From: Dyella telluris
GTDB lineage: Bacteria > Pseudomonadota > Gammaproteobacteria > Xanthomonadales > Rhodanobacteraceae
Direction: 5' to 3'
Assembly (NCBI RefSeq): GCF_014297575.1
Contig: NZ_CP060412.1
Coordinates: 3,162,001 to 3,226,000, forward strand
Length of the DNA: 64,000 nucleotides
Made by a program: the position numbers and the translations under genes. This document shows, piece after piece, positions 34,804 to 43,366 of this stretch. The notes under the pieces are model-generated. The model was not told where the DNA came from and did no database searches. It was given only the letters and a program-made list of their open reading frames with translations. Position 1 is the stretch's first letter, and the number at the start of each line of letters is the position of its first letter.

Positions 34804-37068
34804 TTACAGCATGCGCAGCATTTCTTTCAGCAGTGGCAGACGTCGCACGCGCACTGCGCTGACACGAAAAACGGCGTTGGCCAGTGCCGGTGCGGCACTC
34901 GGCATGCCGAGGAAGCTCGCGCCCGTTGGTTCACGATCGCCCGGCACGATGATCACTTCGGTGGTGTCGGGCAGCAGCGCCATGCTGGCCAGCGGATAGT
35001 CCTTCCAGTTGCGCTGCTGGACCTGGCTGTCCTTGTAGGTCACGGACAGATTGAGTGCGGAGGAAAGCGCGTCCAGCGTGGCACCGGCCACCTGGCCTTC
35101 CAGCCCGGCCGGGTTGATCACGCGGCCCACATCCACCGCACACACCACGCGCTCGATGTTGAGCTTGTCGCCCTGCAGCGAGGCTTCCACCGCATGCGCC
35201 ACGTAGGCGCCATTGATGTGCCAGCAGGCGATGCCCAGGCCGTTGACGGTGCGCAGCCAGTTCTTCCACTCGATGCGGTCGGCGACCAACTTGAGCACAT
35301 TGAGCAGGCGGCCGGTGTCCAGCGCGTGGCCTTCGCCCAGGTCGATCATGCGCGGTTCGCCGATCAGGCGCAGGCGCGTGACCAGCGGATCTTCCTTGAG
35401 CGAATAGGCGATTTCGTCAATGAAGCTTTCGACGGCGAAGGCGTTGTTCACGTGCGGCATGCCACGGGCCGGGCCACGCAACATGGCCGAGGGCAGGGAA
35501 TACCAGTCGCTGCGCAGGTTGGGCACCAGGCCGGCAGGCAACTGGCGTGCGTCGACTTCGGACGTCCAAAGCTGATTGTCCGGCTGGCCGCGCTGGGCCA
35601 GCGACGAGGCACTCGCCAGGCGCTGGTTCCAGGTGACCACCTGGCGTTTGGCATCCAGTGTGGCGCTCAGCTTGTGCACGGTGGCGGAGCGATAGTAGTC
35701 CTGCGTGAGGTCTTCATCGCGCGTCCACATCAGCTTGACCGGCTTCTCGACCGCCTTGGCCAGCATCACCGCTTCGGCGACGTAGTCGTGGTCGAGGCGG
35801 CGGCCGTAACCGCCACCCACGCGTGGCACGCGGATCTCGATCTGGGCCGGTGACAGGCCGGTGAGTCGCTGCACGACTTTCCACGCCTGCTGTGGCGCCT
35901 GCGTGGGCGCGACCACCACGGCCTGATCCTTGTCGATCCTGACCAGGCAGTTCATGGGCTCGGCCGTGGCATGGGCAAGCCACGGTTGCACGTAGGTGGC
36001 CTCGACGCGGCGTGCAGCCTTCTTCGAGGCGGCATCCACGTCGCCGTCATTGCGCGCGCGAGTGGTGGGCTGGGCATCCTTGGCGTTGACCAGGTCGGCG
36101 GCCTGCTGTTCGAACCACGCGCTGCTCTCACTCTGCGCGCCGGCCTTCCACTGCAGCTTGAGCTTGGCGCGACCCTGCAGCGCAGCCCAGGTGTTCTCGG
36201 CGAGCACCGCCACGGCGGGCGAGCGCACGGTCTGGCCGAGCGGCACGCCGGCTTCCGGCTTCACCTGCACCACCTTGACCACGCCCTTCACGGCGAGTGC
36301 TTCGGTGGTGTCCAGGCTCTCCACGCTGCCATCGGGCCAGGGGCAATGCGACAGCACGGCGACCAGTGCATCCGCCATGTAGGTGTCGAGTGCGTGGGCT
36401 GTCTGGCCGGTCACGATGGCGCGCGCATCGATGTCGCCCGCGGGTTGGCCGATCAGCGTGTAGCGGTCCGGCGTCTTGAGCTGCACCGGCGCGTCCGGCG
36501 GCGCGATCTTCGCGGCCGCTTCGGCGAGCGAGCCGTAACCAAACCGGCGGCCATCGGGGGCGACCACGTTGCCTTCGTCGCAACGCAGGCGATCGGCCGG
36601 CACGCCGAGACGACGCGCCGCCGCCTGCAGCAACAGCCATCGCGCCAGCGCACCGGCGCCGCGCAGATCGGCCCAGGCGGCCGGAATGGAGTTGCCCAGG
36701 CCGCTGGTCTGGTGACCATAGATCCAGCGCGGCTTGCCGTTGTCGTCTTCCACGCCCAGGCCGAGCGGCACCACGCTGACGCGGGTCCAGTCGGCATCGA
36801 GTTCGTCGGCGATGATGCGGGCCAGCGAGGTGGACGTGCCGGTGCCGGTATCCGGATCACGGATGCCGATGACGACGTTGCCGTCCGCATCGATGCGCAC
36901 GTAGGCACCCAGCCCAAAGAGCGTATCGCCCAGCATGGCGGGAGGAACCGGCAGGTCGGCGGCTTCCGCCAGCGGAATGCCTACGATCAACGCGCCGGCC
37001 GTGCCGGCGAGTACCTTGAGAAAGCGGCGGCGCGACAGCGGCAGCATGGTGTCGTTGGCGTGGCTCAT
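34804..37068 (-). CDS. Molybdopterin-binding subunit of a xanthine-dehydrogenase-family oxidoreductase (IorB-like)
   Basis: A 754-residue large subunit of the single-chain-split xanthine oxidase family, nearest in layout to isoquinoline 1-oxidoreductase IorB. A twin-arginine signal SRRRFLKVL (12-20) predicts Tat export of the folded, cofactor-loaded enzyme. Family landmarks are DPDTGTGTSTSLARIIADEL, PRVGGGYGRRLDHDY, RGPARGMPHVNNAFAVESFIDEIA and the Glu-containing C-terminal GQVAGATLDALSSAL. The ATG overlaps the stop of the iron-sulfur subunit gene by four bases (ATGA), so the two are translationally coupled. Substrate cannot be predicted; related enzymes hydroxylate N-heterocycles or oxidise aldehydes. 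Confidence 0.9.
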   Translation of the reverse strand: MSHANDTMLPLSRRRFLKVLAGTAGALIVGIPLAEAADLPVPPAMLGDTLFGLGAYVRIDADGNVVIGIRDPDTGTGTSTSLARIIADELDADWTRVSVVPLGLGVEDDNGKPRWIYGHQTSGLGNSIPAAWADLRGAGALARWLLLQAAARRLGVPADRLRCDEGNVVAPDGRRFGYGSLAEAAAKIAPPDAPVQLKTPDRYTLIGQPAGDIDARAIVTGQTAHALDTYMADALVAVLSHCPWPDGSVESLDTTEALAVKGVVKVVQVKPEAGVPLGQTVRSPAVAVLAENTWAALQGRAKLKLQWKAGAQSESSAWFEQQAADLVNAKDAQPTTRARNDGDVDAASKKAARRVEATYVQPWLAHATAEPMNCLVRIDKDQAVVVAPTQAPQQAWKVVQRLTGLSPAQIEIRVPRVGGGYGRRLDHDYVAEAVMLAKAVEKPVKLMWTRDEDLTQDYYRSATVHKLSATLDAKRQVVTWNQRLASASSLAQRGQPDNQLWTSEVDARQLPAGLVPNLRSDWYSLPSAMLRGPARGMPHVNNAFAVESFIDEIAYSLKEDPLVTRLRLIGEPRMIDLGEGHALDTGRLLNVLKLVADRIEWKNWLRTVNGLGIACWHINGAYVAHAVEASLQGDKLNIERVVCAVDVGRVINPAGLEGQVAGATLDALSSALNLSVTYKDSQVQQRNWKDYPLASMALLPDTTEVIIVPGDREPTGASFLGMPSAAPALANAVFRVSAVRVRRLPLLKEMLRML

Positions 37069-37595
37069 GCGCGGGCCCCCTTGGCGGCGCGCTTGATGGC
37101 GCTGCGCACACGGGTCTGGCAGCCGCAGCGGCAGAGGTTGGGCAGCTGGTCGATGTCGCTGTCTCCGGGCTGCGGGTGGCGATTGAGCAGATCCAGCGAA
37201 GCCATCAGCCAGCCGGGCGTGCAATAGCCGCAGCCGATGGCGTTCTCGTCGATGAAGGCCTGCTGGAGCGGGTGGAGCTTGCCGTCAGCGGCAGCGAGGC
37301 CCTCCACCGTGGTGACCTGCTTGCCCGCCAGCTTGGCCACCGGCAGCTGGGTGGCCGAGGCAAGCTTGCCGTCGACCAGCACCAGGTCGTAGCCACCCTC
37401 GCCGTGCTCACCGCTGTACTTGGTGCCGGTCAGGCGCAGCACGTCGCGCAGATACCAGAGCAACGGCATCTGGTCATCGCCGGTGTGGCGATAGCTCTTG
37501 CCGTTGATCTCCAGGTCGACTCCCTCGCGCACCTTCTCGGGCACGATGGTGTTGCTTGTTCCAGGTGTCGGCAGCTGGTCTTGCGCGTTCGCCAT
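37065..37595 (-). CDS. IorA-like (2Fe-2S) subunit lacking the ferredoxin-type cluster ligands
   Basis: A 176-residue small subunit. The C-terminal helical cluster is intact (C122-GY-C125 and C155-R-C157). The N-terminal plant-ferredoxin cluster is not: where relatives have C-x4-C-x2-C-x11-C after GTKY, this protein reads G62, G67, D70 and T82, although the surrounding scaffold (LLWYLRDVLRLTGTKY, LVLVDG) is well kept. It can hold one 2Fe-2S cluster at most, which would change the usual electron path from Mo through two clusters. The start at 37595 uses an AAGGAG site; the frame to 37625 has none. No cytochrome partner gene is adjacent. Confidence 0.86.
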   Translation of the reverse strand: MANAQDQLPTPGTSNTIVPEKVREGVDLEINGKSYRHTGDDQMPLLWYLRDVLRLTGTKYSGEHGEGGYDLVLVDGKLASATQLPVAKLAGKQVTTVEGLAAADGKLHPLQQAFIDENAIGCGYCTPGWLMASLDLLNRHPQPGDSDIDQLPNLCRCGCQTRVRSAIKRAAKGARA

Positions 37596-37646
37596 CGGGT
37601 CGGAGCTCCTTCGGAATCCACTCATTGTGGCATTGCAGCCCGGTTC

Positions 37647-38972
37647 TTAGGAGGTAACCCGGCTGAACAGGCGTCGCCACACCAGGTAAACCGGCACGCC
37701 GGCGGCCATGATGAGCAAGCCGATGCCGGTGTTTTTGGGGCTGGCCTGCAGGCTCTGCACCACCACCAGGCCCACCGTGCCGATGAAGATCAGTGGCAGC
37801 ACAGGGTAGCCCGGCACGCGGAAGCTGGCCTCCGCGCCTTCCCGGCGGCGATACCAGAACAGCGTCGCCACGCCCACGGCGCAGGCCAGCCAGTCGCCGA
37901 AGGTGGCGTAGTCGAGCAGCTGGCCATAGCTGCCGGACAGCACCAGCACGATGGCCCAGCCCGAGAGCAGCAACAGGGCGACGTTGGGCGTGCGGTGCAC
38001 GGGGTGCAGGCGCGCCACGCTGCGGAAGAACAGGCCGTCGTCGCCCATCACCTGCAGCACGCGGGCGCCGGAGACCAGGGTGATGTTGCAGAAGCCCAGC
38101 GTGGAGATGGCAATGCCGATGGCCATCACCTTGGCGCCGGTGCTGCCGAACACCCGCTGCATCACGTCGGCCGCCGGCGTATGGCTGGCCGCCAGGCCGG
38201 CGTGCCCGAGCACGGCCAGGTAGGCCAGGTTCACCAGAGCGTAGGCCGCGATGACCAGCACCATGCCGATGAACAGGGCGCGCGGCAGGGTGCGCTGGGG
38301 CTCGGTGACTTCACCGGCCAGATTGTTGAGATAAGTGAAACCCGAGTACGCGAAGAGCACCGGCAGGGCCGCGCCCATGAAACCCACGTCGGGGTAAGTC
38401 GGATCGGCGGCCAGCACACCCTTGCCACCCGCGCCCGCAAGGAACAGGCCGCACACCACCAGCACCGCCACCGCCAGCAGCTTCAGCAGGGTGAACAGGT
38501 TGTGCACCTGCGCGCCCAGGCGCAGGCCGAACAGGTTGATCAGCGCCACGAAGGCCAGCGCGCCTGCGGCCAGCGGCGTGATCATGGTGGTTGGCAGTCC
38601 GAACACCGCGGTGGCGTAACTGGCGAAGATGGTGGCCACCGCTGCGCTGGAGCCGGAATAGATCACCAGCAGCATGGTCCAGCCGAACAGGAAGCCCGCC
38701 AGGGGGCCAAAGGCGTCGCGCAGATAGACGTAGCTGCCGCCGGCATGGGGGCGGCGTGCACCCAGCTCGGCATAGCACAGGGCGCCGATGAGGGTGAGGA
38801 TGCCCGCGCCTATCCACACCAGCAGCAGTGCCAGACCGGATTCCGTGCGACCCGCGGCGATGTACGGATTCAGGAAAATGCCGCCGCCGATCAGTCCACC
38901 GACCACGATCAGGGCCGCATCCCATGGGCGGAGACGACGGACGTAGCCGCCGGGCGTCGAGGTATCGCTCAT
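37647..38972 (-). CDS. APC-superfamily amino acid permease
   Basis: A 441-residue permease with about 12 transmembrane helices. TM1 has the LeuT-fold unwound Gly motif VVGGLIGGGIFLNP, and TM6 has LFAYSGFTYLNNLAGEV, both typical of the amino acid transporter (LAT/CAT-like) branch of the APC superfamily. Substrate is unknown. It sits upstream of, and in the same direction as, the molybdenum hydroxylase pair with a 51-base gap, so co-transcription is possible and it might import the hydroxylase substrate or be unrelated. The start at 38972 begins the first cytoplasmic segment. Confidence 0.88.
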   Translation of the reverse strand: MSDTSTPGGYVRRLRPWDAALIVVGGLIGGGIFLNPYIAAGRTESGLALLLVWIGAGILTLIGALCYAELGARRPHAGGSYVYLRDAFGPLAGFLFGWTMLLVIYSGSSAAVATIFASYATAVFGLPTTMITPLAAGALAFVALINLFGLRLGAQVHNLFTLLKLLAVAVLVVCGLFLAGAGGKGVLAADPTYPDVGFMGAALPVLFAYSGFTYLNNLAGEVTEPQRTLPRALFIGMVLVIAAYALVNLAYLAVLGHAGLAASHTPAADVMQRVFGSTGAKVMAIGIAISTLGFCNITLVSGARVLQVMGDDGLFFRSVARLHPVHRTPNVALLLLSGWAIVLVLSGSYGQLLDYATFGDWLACAVGVATLFWYRRREGAEASFRVPGYPVLPLIFIGTVGLVVVQSLQASPKNTGIGLLIMAAGVPVYLVWRRLFSRVTS

Positions 38973-39061
38973 GAAAGCTTCGCTGCGGGAAATTGCGGCG
39001 AGCATGGCGGCAGGGGGCGGGTGTAGGCAAGCCCTTGGCGGAGGCCGTGTTCGCATCAACA

Positions 39062-39090
39062 GAAGGGCCGGCGCGGGGCCGGCCCTTCCT
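39062..39090. terminator. GC-rich hairpin after the S53 peptidase gene
   Basis: AAGGGCCGG - CGCGGGG - CCGGCCCTT, a strong nine-bp stem 22 bases past the peptidase stop, without a clear T-tract. Confidence 0.5.
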
Positions 39091-39111
39091 TCGGCAGCGT
39101 GATCTGCGCAA

Positions 39112-41049
39112 TCAGAACACGGAGAAGAACAGCGCCAGGTTGGTCACGTTGAGCGTGCCAATGCCTGCGCCTGGCTCATAGCCCGGCACACCCTTGTAGA
39201 ACCAGTTGTCGCCGGCACGGATGTCGTTGAACGGCGAGAACGGCCCGTAGCTGAAGATGTTCTGCATGGCGTAGATCTGCGGATTCCACAGGCCTACGCG
39301 GCCATACGTGGCCTGTGTCAGCAGGGCGTTGATGCCGTTGAGCTGCGGCGCCACGAAGCTGGTGCCGCCTTCAAACGTCAGCAGGCCCGGGCCGTCCAGC
39401 GAGGACACGAAGCTGTAGCCGGTTTCCGGATCCGCATTCAGCGAGACGTCCGGCACGTTGCGGCCCTTGTAGTTGCCCGGCAGCGTGTAGTTGATGTCAT
39501 AGGCCGGCGCGAGCAGGGTCTGCTTCTTCTCGCTGCGGCGAATGCCCGAGGTAAAGGCCTGGTAGCGCGGCAACGGCCAGAACACGCTGACGCCACCGCC
39601 ACCGCCCACCGAATACACCTCCGGCAAAAGGTCGACACCGAAGTTGCTCTGGAAGTAGCTGGCGATGTAATCCCAGCCCCAGATGCTTTCCTTGTCGAGC
39701 GTGGCCTTCGGGCCGCCGCTGAAGCTGTAGGTGAAGGGCACCGTGGTGCCGCCGGCAGTGGTGATGAGCGGATCCGAGCCCGGTGCGTCCGCGGTCAGCG
39801 GCGGCGGTACCGGATCGGACGGCAAGCCGCCAAGGCTGCGTACCGTGTCGTAAGCACCGGAGTCGCCCGCCGTGGCGAACATGGAAATACCCTGTGCTGC
39901 GGCTTCCAGGAAAACCTGGTGGAACGCGCGCAGCTCGTCGGTGAGGTCCACGCCGCCGTTCAACTGCGGGAAGTAGAAGATTTCCGGCGAGCCCCAGCTG
40001 ACCGACAGGCTGTCGACCTTGTTGTCGGACACGGCCTGGTTGAACACGTCGAAGAAGCCGGCATCGGTGTTTGGCGCGTCATACACAATGATGTTCGCCC
40101 ACGGTGCCACGCCGCCGGACTGCTCCACGTCGAGCGAGGTTTCGCCCGAACCCGCGGCGCTGCCCAGCGGTCCGCCGCCGTCCACGTGCACCTGGCTGAT
40201 GCGGTTGGGTTTGACGTTGAGCCCGATGGTGCTCCAGTACGTATACGCATCCGCAGGAAGGAAATTCGCCAGCGTGGCAATGCCGATGGTGACGCCCCTG
40301 CCGTTCACGCCGGCGGCGTACAGCGGGTTGATGTTGTAGCGATTGGCCACGTCGCCCACGGTGAACGAGCCCGGGGTGCAGGTCGCCGTTGCATTGCCGG
40401 TGCAGCCGGCAGCCTTGGCGGGCGCGGCTGCCGCGCTCTTGGCCAGCGGGCTCATGGTGGCGGCGGAGGTGGTGGAGGCGGTCGGGGTAGAGGGCTGGAA
40501 GGCCGATACGCGGCGCGAGCGATAGCGGGCTTCGGTGCTCAGGCCCGAAGCGACCACCAGTGTGCCGGACAAGGAGGAGGGCAGCGTCGGGGTGGCATTG
40601 GGACGATGGAACGTCGTGCCATCGGCATTGCGGTAGTCATGAATGGACGTCTGGAAGGCCTTGTTGAACTGGCCGATGGTGCCGCTCACCTTGATCGCCA
40701 GGTGGTTCGGCAGCAGTTCGACCTGCTGCAGCCCTTGCTGTTTGACAAAGGCCTGCACCTTGGCGATGTCGTCGGTAGACGCGCCGAAACGGTCGGCAAA
40801 CTGCGCCGTCGTCAGGAATCGATGGTAGGAGGGATTGCCTTGCGTAACCGTGCTGTAGACGAAGTTCTCCAGCGCATCCTGATTGCGAAGGCCCAGCACG
40901 AGCGTGACGTTTACCGTCTGGTTCGTGTTGCTGGCACCGAGATCGGCCGGTGACGAAGTGCCAGCTGCCATGGCCGCCGAAGTGGCGCCGCCAAAGAACA
41001 GAAGGCCGAGGGAGACTGCGAGCGACTTGCGATGCAACGTCGAGAGCAT
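39112..41049 (-). CDS. S53 family serine-carboxyl peptidase (sedolisin/kumamolisin type)
   Basis: A 645-residue secreted acid protease. A signal peptide (cleaved near AMA, residue 28) is followed by an activation pro-domain (about 35-190), then a Ser/Ala/Thr linker and the catalytic domain. The sedolisin triad is visible as Glu and Asp in GETSLDVEQSGG, the oxyanion Asp in FATAGDSG, and the nucleophile in GGTSFVAP (Ser564). DI and DNWF near the C-terminus form the calcium site. The start at 41049 has GGAGA upstream. It is a stand-alone gene, likely for extracellular protein use at low pH. Confidence 0.92.
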   Translation of the reverse strand: MLSTLHRKSLAVSLGLLFFGGATSAAMAAGTSSPADLGASNTNQTVNVTLVLGLRNQDALENFVYSTVTQGNPSYHRFLTTAQFADRFGASTDDIAKVQAFVKQQGLQQVELLPNHLAIKVSGTIGQFNKAFQTSIHDYRNADGTTFHRPNATPTLPSSLSGTLVVASGLSTEARYRSRRVSAFQPSTPTASTTSAATMSPLAKSAAAAPAKAAGCTGNATATCTPGSFTVGDVANRYNINPLYAAGVNGRGVTIGIATLANFLPADAYTYWSTIGLNVKPNRISQVHVDGGGPLGSAAGSGETSLDVEQSGGVAPWANIIVYDAPNTDAGFFDVFNQAVSDNKVDSLSVSWGSPEIFYFPQLNGGVDLTDELRAFHQVFLEAAAQGISMFATAGDSGAYDTVRSLGGLPSDPVPPPLTADAPGSDPLITTAGGTTVPFTYSFSGGPKATLDKESIWGWDYIASYFQSNFGVDLLPEVYSVGGGGGVSVFWPLPRYQAFTSGIRRSEKKQTLLAPAYDINYTLPGNYKGRNVPDVSLNADPETGYSFVSSLDGPGLLTFEGGTSFVAPQLNGINALLTQATYGRVGLWNPQIYAMQNIFSYGPFSPFNDIRAGDNWFYKGVPGYEPGAGIGTLNVTNLALFFSVF

Positions 41050-41470
41050 GTGGTTTCTCCAGGGTGGATACGACTCCTGCCGTGCCATGACGCGCACCTG
41101 TGCGCTGTCACGCCTCCCGGCATGGTCATAAGACGGACGTCATGGCATTCCCCAACCCGGCATGCCCCCTGAAGATGACTCCATACCGGCCCGGTGAAAC
41201 TAACGCTGCCGGAGGAATACCGGAAGTGGCTGATTGATCGAAAGAAATTACGCAAATGGCATCACTGCTTGCATGTCTTGCGCAATATGTTGCGCCTACA
41301 ACCAATGGCAGGTCGGATCGCGGGCCGCGCCGGAGCGTTTCCACGGGAAAAAGAACGGCTTGGCGGCGCTTTTCAGGCTCCGGGCCGGTTTGCGGCACAA
41401 TAAGAGGGTTGTGCGTCGTAGACATTCCGGTTTTCGACGCCCGCCATCCCCCGGAGTCGAAGCCACCGCC
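41050..41470. other. Divergent intergenic region between S53 peptidase and fumarase genes
   Basis: A 421-base gap with no convincing gene. Small ORFs here are Arg-rich and lack ribosome sites. It must hold both promoters. A possible fumarase -10 element (CACAAT at 41396-41401) lies about 70 bases before the start, with TTTCAG at 41371 as a weak -35; the spacing (19 bases) is not ideal. Confidence 0.45.
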
Positions 41471-42985
41471 ATGACCACCATCAAGCAAGACGATCTGATC
41501 CAGTCCGTCGCCGACGCCCTGCAGTACATCAGCTACTACCACCCCGTCGACTACATCACCAATCTCGCCGCCGCCTACGAGCGCGAGGAGTCGCCGGCCG
41601 CGAAGGACGCGATGGCGCAGATCCTGATCAATTCGCGCATGGCCGCCGAAGGCCATCGCCCGCTGTGCCAGGACACCGGCATCGTCACCGTGTTCCTCAA
41701 GGTGGGCATGAACGTCCGCTGGGACGCCACGATGTCGCTGGACGACATGGTCAACGAAGGCGTGCGTCGTGCCTACAACGACCCGGACAACAAGCTGCGC
41801 GCCAGCGTGCTGGCCGACCCGGCCGGCAAGCGCAGCAACACCAAGGACAACACGCCGGCGGTGATCAACGTCTCCATCGTTCCGGGCGACACCGTCGAGG
41901 TGATCGTTGCGGCCAAGGGTGGCGGTTCGGAAGCGAAGTCCAAGTTCGCCATGCTCAACCCGTCCGACTCCATCGTGGACTGGGTGCTCAAGACCGTGCC
42001 GACCATGGGCGCCGGCTGGTGCCCGCCGGGCATGCTGGGCATCGGCATCGGCGGTACCGCCGAGAAGGCGATGCTGCTGGCCAAGGAGTCGTTGATGGAG
42101 CACATCGACATCCAGGAGCTGATCGCCCGCGGCCCGCAGAATCGCGCCGAAGAACTGCGCATCGAGCTGTACGAAAAGGTCAACGCGCTGGGCATCGGCG
42201 CGCAGGGCCTGGGTGGCCTCACCACCGTGCTCGACATCAAGGTCAAGGATTACCCGACCCACGCGGCCAATCTGCCGGTGGCGCTGATCCCCAACTGCGC
42301 CGCCACGCGCCATGCGCACTTCACGCTGGATGGTTCCGGCCCGGTCGCGCTCGATCCGCCGTCGCTGGAGCACTGGCCCAAGCTCACGTATGACTCCAGC
42401 AAGGGTCGTCGCGTGAACCTGGATACGGTCACTCGCGAAGACGTGGCGAGCTGGAAGCCGGGCGAAGTGCTGTTGCTCAACGGCAAGCTGCTCACCGGCC
42501 GCGACGCCGCGCACAAGCGCATGGTGGACATGCTCAACAAGGGCGAGCCGCTGCCGGTCGATTTCAAGAACCGCTTCATCTACTACGTGGGCCCGGTCGA
42601 TCCGGTGCGTGACGAAGTGGTGGGCCCGGCCGGCCCGACCACCGCCACCCGCATGGACAAGTTCACCGAGCAGGTGCTGGCGCAGACCGGCCTGCTGGGC
42701 ATGGTCGGCAAGGCCGAGCGCGGCCCGGCCGCCATCGAGGCGATCAAGAAGCACCAGTCGGTGTACCTGATGGCCGTGGGCGGCGCCGCTTACCTCGTGT
42801 CCAAGGCGATCAAGGCCAGCCGCGTGGTGGGCTTTGCCGACCTGGGCATGGAAGCGATCTACGAGTTCGAAGTGAAGGACATGCCGGTGACCGTGGCCGT
42901 GGATTCGGCCGGCACCTCCGTGCACCAGACGGGCCCGAAAGAATGGCAGGCGCGTATTGGCAAAATCCCCGTGGTGGTGGCCTGA
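41471..42985 (+). CDS. Class I (iron-sulfur) fumarate hydratase
   Basis: A 504-residue class I fumarase, the oxygen-sensitive 4Fe-4S type of the TCA cycle that interconverts fumarate and malate. Candidate cluster Cys residues occur in GHRPLCQDTGIV, GAGWCPPGMLG and ALIPNCAATRHA. The C-terminal beta domain contains FIYYVGPVDPVRDEVVGPAGPTTATRMD and GTSVHQTGPKEW. The start at 41471 fits the family; the frame extends upstream to 41234 through unrelated sequence. The stop is followed 16 bases later by a CCCTCTCCCC-type palindrome. Confidence 0.93.
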   Translation: MTTIKQDDLIQSVADALQYISYYHPVDYITNLAAAYEREESPAAKDAMAQILINSRMAAEGHRPLCQDTGIVTVFLKVGMNVRWDATMSLDDMVNEGVRRAYNDPDNKLRASVLADPAGKRSNTKDNTPAVINVSIVPGDTVEVIVAAKGGGSEAKSKFAMLNPSDSIVDWVLKTVPTMGAGWCPPGMLGIGIGGTAEKAMLLAKESLMEHIDIQELIARGPQNRAEELRIELYEKVNALGIGAQGLGGLTTVLDIKVKDYPTHAANLPVALIPNCAATRHAHFTLDGSGPVALDPPSLEHWPKLTYDSSKGRRVNLDTVTREDVASWKPGEVLLLNGKLLTGRDAAHKRMVDMLNKGEPLPVDFKNRFIYYVGPVDPVRDEVVGPAGPTTATRMDKFTEQVLAQTGLLGMVGKAERGPAAIEAIKKHQSVYLMAVGGAAYLVSKAIKASRVVGFADLGMEAIYEFEVKDMPVTVAVDSAGTSVHQTGPKEWQARIGKIPVVVA

Positions 42986-43001
42986 CGCCACACGGCTCTT
43001 T

Positions 43002-43040
43002 CCCTCTCCCCTTTGGGGAGAGGGCAGAGTGAGGGGCGGG
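43002..43040. repeat. Solo copy of the CCCTCTCCCC-n3-GGGGAGAGGG repeat
   Basis: CCCTCTCCCC - TTT - GGGGAGAGGG, followed by CAGAG-TGAGGGGCGGG. This is the same order as the left terminal repeat of the DUF559 element at 46004. The hairpin begins 16 bases past the fumarase stop and might serve as its transcript end. Confidence 0.8.
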
Positions 43041-43073
43041 TGGGGGTTTACGGTTGCGTCCGTTTTCCCTCAC

Positions 43074-43218
43074 CGTCATTCCCGCGAACCCCGAAAAGGG
43101 GGCAAGAGCGGGAATCCAGCGACTTTTCGCTCCTGCATCACAACGCCAGGCCGTAAAGGCACTGGGTGAACCGCCATCCGGCGGTTGAAGGACGCCTCCC
43201 GCTTTCGCGGGAATGACG
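43074..43218. repeat. CGTCATTCCCGCGAA-ended palindromic repeat
   Basis: A 145-bp unit with perfect 15-bp inverted ends. Its interior shows several nested stems (CCGCCATCCGGCGG). It is related to the copy at 5981-6113 in the opposite orientation and to the degenerate copy at 2039-2174. Confidence 0.82.
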
Positions 43219-43366
43219 TTTCAAATGTAACGGTGAGGAAGGGTGCACTTCCCATACTCCACCGCATTTAGCCATCCAAACACTGTCTGCGCCCGCGGGT
43301 TGCATTCCGCCTGCTGCGGCGCAACACTCACAAGATTGTCTTCTCCAACCACCAACGAAGGTACTC

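Larger units (their letters stand above)
42986..43366. other. Intergenic region packed with two repeat families
   Basis: The 381 bases between the fumarase and lysC-lysA genes hold one CCCTCTCCCC palindrome (43002-43040) and one 145-bp CGTCATTCCCGCG repeat (43074-43218). Only the last about 150 bases remain for the lysC-lysA promoter. Confidence 0.75.
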
